The notes under the pieces: generated by a model
Database searches by the model: none
The model's input: the letters and a program-made list of their open reading frames with translations, nothing else
Told to the model about the DNA's origin: nothing
Shown here: positions 8,320 through 11,828 of the stretch, piece after piece
How the letters are laid out: the number at the start of each line of letters is the position of its first letter
Position numbering within the stretch: the stretch's first letter is position 1
Translations under genes and position numbers: made by a program
Source: Discostella pseudostelligera
Taxonomy: Eukaryota; Bacillariophyta; Thalassiosirophyceae; Thalassiosirales; Thalassiosiraceae
Direction of reading: 5' to 3'
Assembly: GCA_036940085.1 (NCBI GenBank)
Contig: JALLBK010000485.1
Location: 1-11,828, forward strand
DNA: 11,828 nucleotides

Positions 8320-8472
8320 ATGGTCATTGTTGTCATTGTAGCTGCCGCTGCAGCTGCCCAATCAAATTCATTACGACGACAAAATAATTTTCTCCCCCCC
8401 GCAGCTCCTGCCACCAACACCAACTGCTGCCAACCCCTGGGCGGTAGAATCCCCCATTTGCATTCAGATTGA
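8320..8472 (+). CDS. Short ORF with signal-peptide-like start (weak)
   Basis: A 50-residue frame begins MVIVVIVAAAAAAQSNSLRR, a hydrophobic Val/Ala core followed by a basic segment, then a Pro/Ala/Asn-rich stretch with a CC pair. It could be the first exon of a secreted protein or chance coding from GCTGCC-rich DNA. No downstream partner exon is recognised, and the frame runs up to the inverted-repeat copy 2. Confidence 0.15.
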   Translation: MVIVVIVAAAAAAQSNSLRRQNNFLPPAAPATNTNCCQPLGGRIPHLHSD

Positions 8473-8520
8473 GGCCAGCAGTGACCAGAGAGGCTCGAAT
8501 GATTGGATGATCATCCATAC

Positions 8521-8998
8521 CGACGATTATCGATGAATTGATTTTGAGTGGAATGTGTGGTTTCAAATTTGGCGGGAGAACGGAGGCTCGATTTTTAAAG
8601 GCGGGGGATGGCTCCGCTTCCAAGCAAGGCATAATTTCTCTCCGCGCTCACAAATTCACGTATTTCCTAGATACGTAGGTAATTTGTGATTTTTTTGTGA
8701 TTTTGTGATTTTTTTGTGAAAGTTTACAAAGAGCCTCGGCCTCGACTTTGTAAAAAGCATTCACAAAAAAGTTACAAAAAATCTACAAAAAGTTTACATA
8801 TCTACGAGTTGGAATCCGTAGCTTTGTACAAGACGACAAAATCAAATTTCAGCGAGGACGATTAGCGATGAGCTGTTTTGTAATTTTGACTTATGGGAAC
8901 GCATTTTCACGGATTCACAAATTTATCACAAATTTGTGAATCCACAAATTTGTGAGCGCGGAGAGATATGGGAATGCTCAGCACCCATGACATCGTAT
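8521..8998 (-). repeat. Inverted duplicate, copy 2, interrupted by a MITE
   Basis: On the minus strand 8635-8521 matches 7076-7188. The match resumes beyond the inserted element: 8966-8975 (ATATGGGAAT) equals the complement of copy 1's ATTCCCATAT, followed after an 8-9 base difference by CCCATGACATCG against CCAATGACGTCG. The minus-strand frame from 8632 (MPCLEAEPSP, then LPPNLKPHIPLKI) stays open for 99 codons, while copy 1 is shortened by the 2-base indel, so copy 2 may keep the older reading frame. Whether that frame is translated is unknown. Confidence 0.85.
8637..8966. mobile_element. MITE-like non-autonomous DNA element, 330 bp
   Basis: The two ends are perfect 20-bp inverted repeats, TCTCTCCGCGCTCACAAATT at 8637-8656 and its complement at 8947-8966. 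The interior is AT-rich, has no coding capacity, and is full of subterminal TTTGTGA/TCACAAA words. It also contains a 14-bp-arm hairpin (GGATTCACAAATTT at 8911, complement ending 8943). The paralogous copy 1 lacks the element and reads CATAATATGGG across the junction, while here CATAAT precedes the element and ATATGGG follows. This supports a real insertion with at most a 2-bp (AT) target duplication. The exact ends are uncertain by one base. No transposase is present, so mobility would need one supplied in trans. The superfamily is not assigned; a 2-bp duplication is compatible with, but not proof of, a Tc1/mariner-like origin. Confidence 0.85.
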
Positions 8999-9015
8999 GT
9001 AGAAATGCACCAGGC

Positions 9016-9120
9016 CACCCTAGTAGGAATTTTGGACCACCAGATGCTTTCTGGGATGTACTAGGGTAGCGACCGGGAAAAAACCGGACCGTCGAGGGAA
9101 TTCCCATTTATACTAGGGTA
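9016..9120. repeat. TACTAGGGTA direct and inverted short repeats
   Basis: TACTAGGGTA occurs exactly at 9059-9068 and 9111-9120 (52 bp apart), and its near-complement CACCCTAGTA at 9016-9025. Between them lie ACCGGGAAAAAACCGG (9072-9087) and the palindrome GGGAATTCCC (9096-9105). They may be factor-binding sites or remnants of another repeat. There is no gene evidence. Confidence 0.6.
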
Positions 9121-9121
9121 A

Positions 9122-9568
9122 ATGTTCTTCTGGTCAATAGCGGGACATGGACCGGAAGATCGACCGGCAACGGAAAGACGAAGATGGTTAGTCGAGTCAA
9201 AAAGTACCGTAGGGGCCTGGTACGACCGACCATCAGGATGGGTTCACAGTCTACCCGGGTACACCTCGAGAATTCCTACGTTGTCTTCTACAGAGGATCG
9301 ACCAACTGGATGCATGGCCGACCATACTAGAGTACAGTCTTTTCCGGTCGGGGGATGTCATGGGTCCTCAATGCTCCATTACTTCCTCCAGAAGTCACAG
9401 CCACAGCCAGATGAGATTCCTGTTGAAGCAGAGTCAAATCGACACTCGGTTACCGAGGCACTACGGCGACTCAATTCTTCAATGAGGTACTCAAGCTCGG
9501 ATGGTTTCTGCGACTTAGAAATACGGTACAATTATAAGACTAACATTGAAGGGACGTCCAATGTCTAG
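9122..9568 (+). CDS. Hypothetical ORF, 148 codons, weak
   Basis: This is an uninterrupted frame from ATG 9122 to TAG 9568. The first ~90 residues have an unnatural-looking mix of Arg, Trp, Pro and Gly (GWVHSLPGYTSRIPT) derived from ACCGG- and GACC-rich DNA. The last ~55 (DEIPVEAESNRHSVTEALRRLNSS, then FCDLEIRYNYKTN) look more protein-like. No family is recognised. It could be an exon or a remnant of a degraded gene, or chance. Confidence 0.22.
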   Translation: MFFWSIAGHGPEDRPATERRRWLVESKSTVGAWYDRPSGWVHSLPGYTSRIPTLSSTEDRPTGCMADHTRVQSFPVGGCHGSSMLHYFLQKSQPQPDEIPVEAESNRHSVTEALRRLNSSMRYSSSDGFCDLEIRYNYKTNIEGTSNV

Positions 9569-9925
9569 TTGATCGACACTCAAAAGACATACATCTTTTT
9601 CCAATCGCAGAGAAGCGCGTAGATAAGTTTCCGCGAGTAACAATTTCCAGATGCGTGCAATGTGGAATGTCTCTTCCTATCACGTCCTTAAGTAATCGAC
9701 TGTACCAGAAGCCAGCTTCACATCCTCGCCACTATCTGAAGATGGTTCGATCGCGCGTTTTGATGTGAGATGGTTCGTCTTTCCTCACAAAAAAGCAGAC
9801 GTCGGACCTGACAACCTCTGAGCACCTCCTTGCTTGCTTATCGTAGCATGCACTGCACGTCGTGCTCCCATCAAGTACTCCTATTGTATTAGTTGACGAG
9901 AGGGCTACAATTTCTATTCATCATA
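9569..9925. other. Upstream region of the HSF gene
   Basis: There is no coding frame here. The 10-mer AGATGGTTCG is repeated at 9740-9749 and 9768-9777, 28 bp apart, and may be a regulatory site. No canonical heat-shock element (alternating GAA and TTC with 2-bp spacing) is evident by eye. The promoter and 5' leader of the HSF gene should lie here. Confidence 0.5.
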
Positions 9926-11098
9926 ATGGGTTTCCCAATCAAGAAGAGAGCAAATAGTGATGGCGACAGCCGCAATGGCCTCGACCTCCTCTCCGCCGTG
10001 ATAGGCTCTACAGCTGCTGCTACATCTACAGCTACATCTACAGCTACATCTACAGCTGGTAGTGTCTCCGACTCCACATCGACTCCAACTGTCGACAACA
10101 ACATCGTTCCTACTGACGATGGATGCGACGAAAACTCTACCATGTCCGATCAGCATTCTACGTCTACAGCAGAGATATCGTCCAAAACAGTTTATCCATC
10201 TCACAAACGGGCCAAGACCTTCCCTGAAGTATTGATGGACATTCTCTCCAATCCCGACAACGAGCATATAGTGGGATGGCTGCAGCACGGCAAATCATTC
10301 GCCATCCACAATTCCACCCTATTCTCAACGCAAGTCTTGCCCAAATACTTCCGTCGTGTCATATTTCGCAGCTTTATCCGTAAACTCAATCGATGGGGCT
10401 TCCGTAGTACCAAGCGTTCCGTTTCGGGCTTTGCCTCGACCTTTGAACACAAGTACTTTTGTCGAGATGAGCCCGAGCTTTGCGCTAAGATTTACTGCAA
10501 GTCGAATCCTACTAGAAGGGCCAGCACGAAGATGATAGGCAGTGTTGTTAATAGTAGCAACACGCATGCTGTCGTCAGCAGTACTGAAGATGTGACGGCG
10601 ACAAACACTACTTCACCAATTGCAAATGCTGTCAGCGTCGCCGCCACTCAAGTTGCGCTTCGTCAAGCTCGACAGCAGTTGCCACTGTTGAATACCGGCA
10701 GCAGCCTATCATCCAGGCTTTCTTTCCTGAATGATGACATCCAACTACTGTCAAGGGCCGCGTCAATGAACCATCATATCAGGTCAAATTGTGATACGTC
10801 GGCCGCTACTACCCTAGGACTACCACTAAGCGCCAAGGCCGTCTTGGACGCAGTGGCCACTCAAGCTGTCCTCAACCAGGCCCGTCAACTGTCCTACCTT
10901 CAAAATAACAGCCATCTGTTGAGCCCTCCATCATCATACACCACGAGCAGCGGTGGCAACAATAACTTCCCGTCAACTGCTCTCAACAACGAACAACAAG
11001 TCCAAGAGTCCAATGAGTTGTTGTCATACCTCGAGTTGCAGCGCCAGCATCAGAGACAGCAGGCGCTCATGTCGTATTTGTTCTACTGCCAGGAATAA
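9926..11098 (+). CDS. HSF: Heat-shock-factor-type transcription factor
   Basis: This is a 390-residue protein. The HSF DNA-binding domain covers about 97-195: KTFPEVLMDILSNPDNEHIV, then WLQHGKSFAIHN, LPKYFRRVIFRSFIRKLNRW (the recognition helix, ending in the WGFRS turn), FEHKYFCRDEPELCAKIYC. This is the winged helix-turn-helix that binds GAA-type heat-shock elements, and the RKLNRWGF version is typical of diatom HSFs. I chose ATG 9926 because the open frame upstream has no ATG. The N-terminus has KKRA and a Thr/Ser/Ala repeat (residues 28-45) made from TCTACAGCTACA units. No canonical HR-A/B heptad trimerisation region is obvious. Instead a motif ATQ-x-x-L-x-QARQ occurs twice (about 240-250 and 311-321). 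The C-terminus is Gln-rich (ELQRQHQRQQ), suggesting an activation or interaction surface. No intron is needed. Target genes are unknown. Confidence 0.95.
   Translation: MGFPIKKRANSDGDSRNGLDLLSAVIGSTAAATSTATSTATSTAGSVSDSTSTPTVDNNIVPTDDGCDENSTMSDQHSTSTAEISSKTVYPSHKRAKTFPEVLMDILSNPDNEHIVGWLQHGKSFAIHNSTLFSTQVLPKYFRRVIFRSFIRKLNRWGFRSTKRSVSGFASTFEHKYFCRDEPELCAKIYCKSNPTRRASTKMIGSVVNSSNTHAVVSSTEDVTATNTTSPIANAVSVAATQVALRQARQQLPLLNTGSSLSSRLSFLNDDIQLLSRAASMNHHIRSNCDTSAATTLGLPLSAKAVLDAVATQAVLNQARQLSYLQNNSHLLSPPSSYTTSSGGNNNFPSTALNNEQQVQESNELLSYLELQRQHQRQQALMSYLFYCQE
10010..10060 (+). repeat. TCTACAGCTACA short tandem repeat in HSF coding sequence
   Basis: About three to four 12-bp units encode the STAT/STAG Ser-Thr-Ala repeat near HSF residues 28-45. 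The length is likely variable between alleles without changing the reading frame. Confidence 0.8.
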
Positions 11099-11363
11099 TA
11101 TATTCGGGAACTATTGAACTAGATACCTTTTCTTGAGTAGATTTTGCTACATAAATACTTAAACAACCTGTCTTGCTTCCAACGCTCGTAAATTTCATTC
11201 AGATTCATGTTCTTGCCACACATCTCCCGACAGGAAATGTGTTGTGTCAAGGTAGTTGAGAGAAACAATATACATGCTTTTCATCATCAACCTGTCATTC
11301 GCAATGCAGAAATCTCGATTCCATCTCGGATTGGATTGCAGTTTTTGCTTCATCTCTCAAGGA

Positions 11364-11675
11364 CTATTTTCCGTCTTGCTCCTCCTTTTTCTTCCTCTCA
11401 TCCTCCTCCTTCGGCTCCCTATTCAACTCAAAACCACTCCAAACACCCGTACCCTTGACCTTGTCGGTCGCTCCCAACCCATAGGCGATTGTATCCATCG
11501 CCGTCTTAATGGTTCAGTAGATGACCATTGTGGGTGCCGCTTCGAGAGATGTCGACGCGGTTGTTGTTGTTTTGGTGATACTTCGTTGAATGGAAGAAGT
11601 CGAGGAGGGAACAAAGGATTCTCCACCGATAGCGAGAAGCGATGCAGTTATTGCGATGGCGGATATTCGTACCAT
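11364..11675 (-). pseudogene. Small plastid-targeted protein interrupted by an in-frame TGA
   Basis: From ATG 11675 the frame reads MVRISAIAITASLLAIGGES, then FVPSSTSSIQRSITK, up to TMVIY. This is a hydrophobic signal peptide followed by a Ser/Thr-rich, acid-poor transit segment with Phe just after the predicted cleavage site, which is the diatom bipartite plastid presequence pattern. A TGA (complement of 11514-11516) follows codon 53, yet the same frame continues for 49 more codons: TIKTAMDTIAYGLGATDKVK, then GTGVWSGFELNREP and a Lys/Glu-rich end, closing at TAG 11364-11366. The continuation has clear protein character. TGA is one base from TGG, so an original IYWTIK is plausible. No convincing intron of suitable phase removes the stop. 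Options are a pseudogene, a sequencing error, an allele, or a weak intron (TTT/GTTCCC donor, ATTAAG acceptor, 108 bp). Function of the mature protein is unknown. It is convergent with HSF. Confidence 0.6.
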
Positions 11676-11828
11676 GATGTTGGCAAGAGATGAAGTGATA
11701 TTCTATGGAACCGACGATTTGACGATTCGGGTTGAGCGAATAATATCTTTATCGTATTCCTATCATGCGAGCAATTGGGTGACTGCCGTAATTCATTTTG
11801 AGTTTTTGTTGGCGATTTTTCCAGATCA
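11676..11828. other. Upstream flank of the plastid-protein gene
   Basis: The last 153 bp of the window lie upstream of the minus-strand ATG at 11675 and should contain its promoter. No motif is strong enough to call. Confidence 0.4.

Noticed and set aside
8907..9107. Minus-strand frame MGIPSTVRFFPG as a gene
   Set aside because: Its last part is translated MITE terminus and the rest lies in repeat-flank DNA. Removing the MITE gives no recognisable protein.
9740..9777. AGATGGTTCG repeats as heat-shock elements for autoregulation of HSF
   Set aside because: GAA and TTC are not at the 2-bp alternating spacing of a heat-shock element, so only a generic repeat can be claimed.
11256..11693. Plus-strand frame of 145 codons starting MRETIYML
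   Set aside because: It overlaps the minus-strand plastid-targeted frame, which has a characteristic presequence. The plus product is Cys/Arg-rich with no sensible pattern.

Overview
The window looks like nuclear DNA of a diatom, most likely a centric one, or a close stramenopile relative. Supporting signs are short GT-AG introns (about 60-130 bp), a heat-shock-factor gene of the kind expanded in diatoms, a bipartite plastid presequence with an F-type cleavage site (GES/FVPS), close gene spacing on both strands, and abundant simple repeats. Species cannot be fixed from sequence alone.

Layout. Positions 1-1069 hold minus-strand, repeat-rich coding remnants: a 102-bp (34-codon) tandem repeat at the left edge and a Val/Asp-rich repeat protein with a possible signal peptide. 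Positions 1141-2696 (minus) hold a probable multi-pass membrane protein whose frame is coherent once two short introns and one apparent single-base frameshift are allowed for. Positions 2697-3280 are non-coding, with a long AGT/AGC microsatellite just before the next gene. Positions 3281-5076 (+) encode a 563-residue protein of unknown function whose first exon is cut off from the long ORF by a 104-bp intron; it ends in a tail-anchor-like hydrophobic segment. Positions 5127-5799 (minus) encode the COPII GTPase SAR1, again with a short first exon behind an 85-bp intron. SAR1 is divergent from a 107-residue coiled-coil protein at 5953-6276 across a 153-bp shared promoter region.

Positions 6277-9900 are accessory, repeat-rich DNA. 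A segment of about 115 bp occurs twice in inverted orientation (7076-7188 and 8521-8635). The second copy is interrupted by a 330-bp MITE-like element (8637-8966) with perfect 20-bp terminal inverted repeats, and the first copy preserves the uninterrupted site. A small basic/acidic protein (7247-7538, two-exon model) and some weak ORFs lie among these repeats.

Positions 9926-11098 (+) encode a heat-shock-factor-type transcription factor with an unusual duplicated Gln/Arg motif after its DNA-binding domain. Convergent to it, 11364-11675 (minus) encodes a small plastid-targeted protein split by an in-frame TGA.

The confident genes (SAR1, HSF, the 563-residue protein) have unrelated roles: ER export, transcription, unknown. 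No operon-like or pathway-level system is visible. The most interesting features are the MITE with its paralogous empty site, the genes whose first exons are hidden by small introns, and three reading frames that each carry a single apparent lesion.
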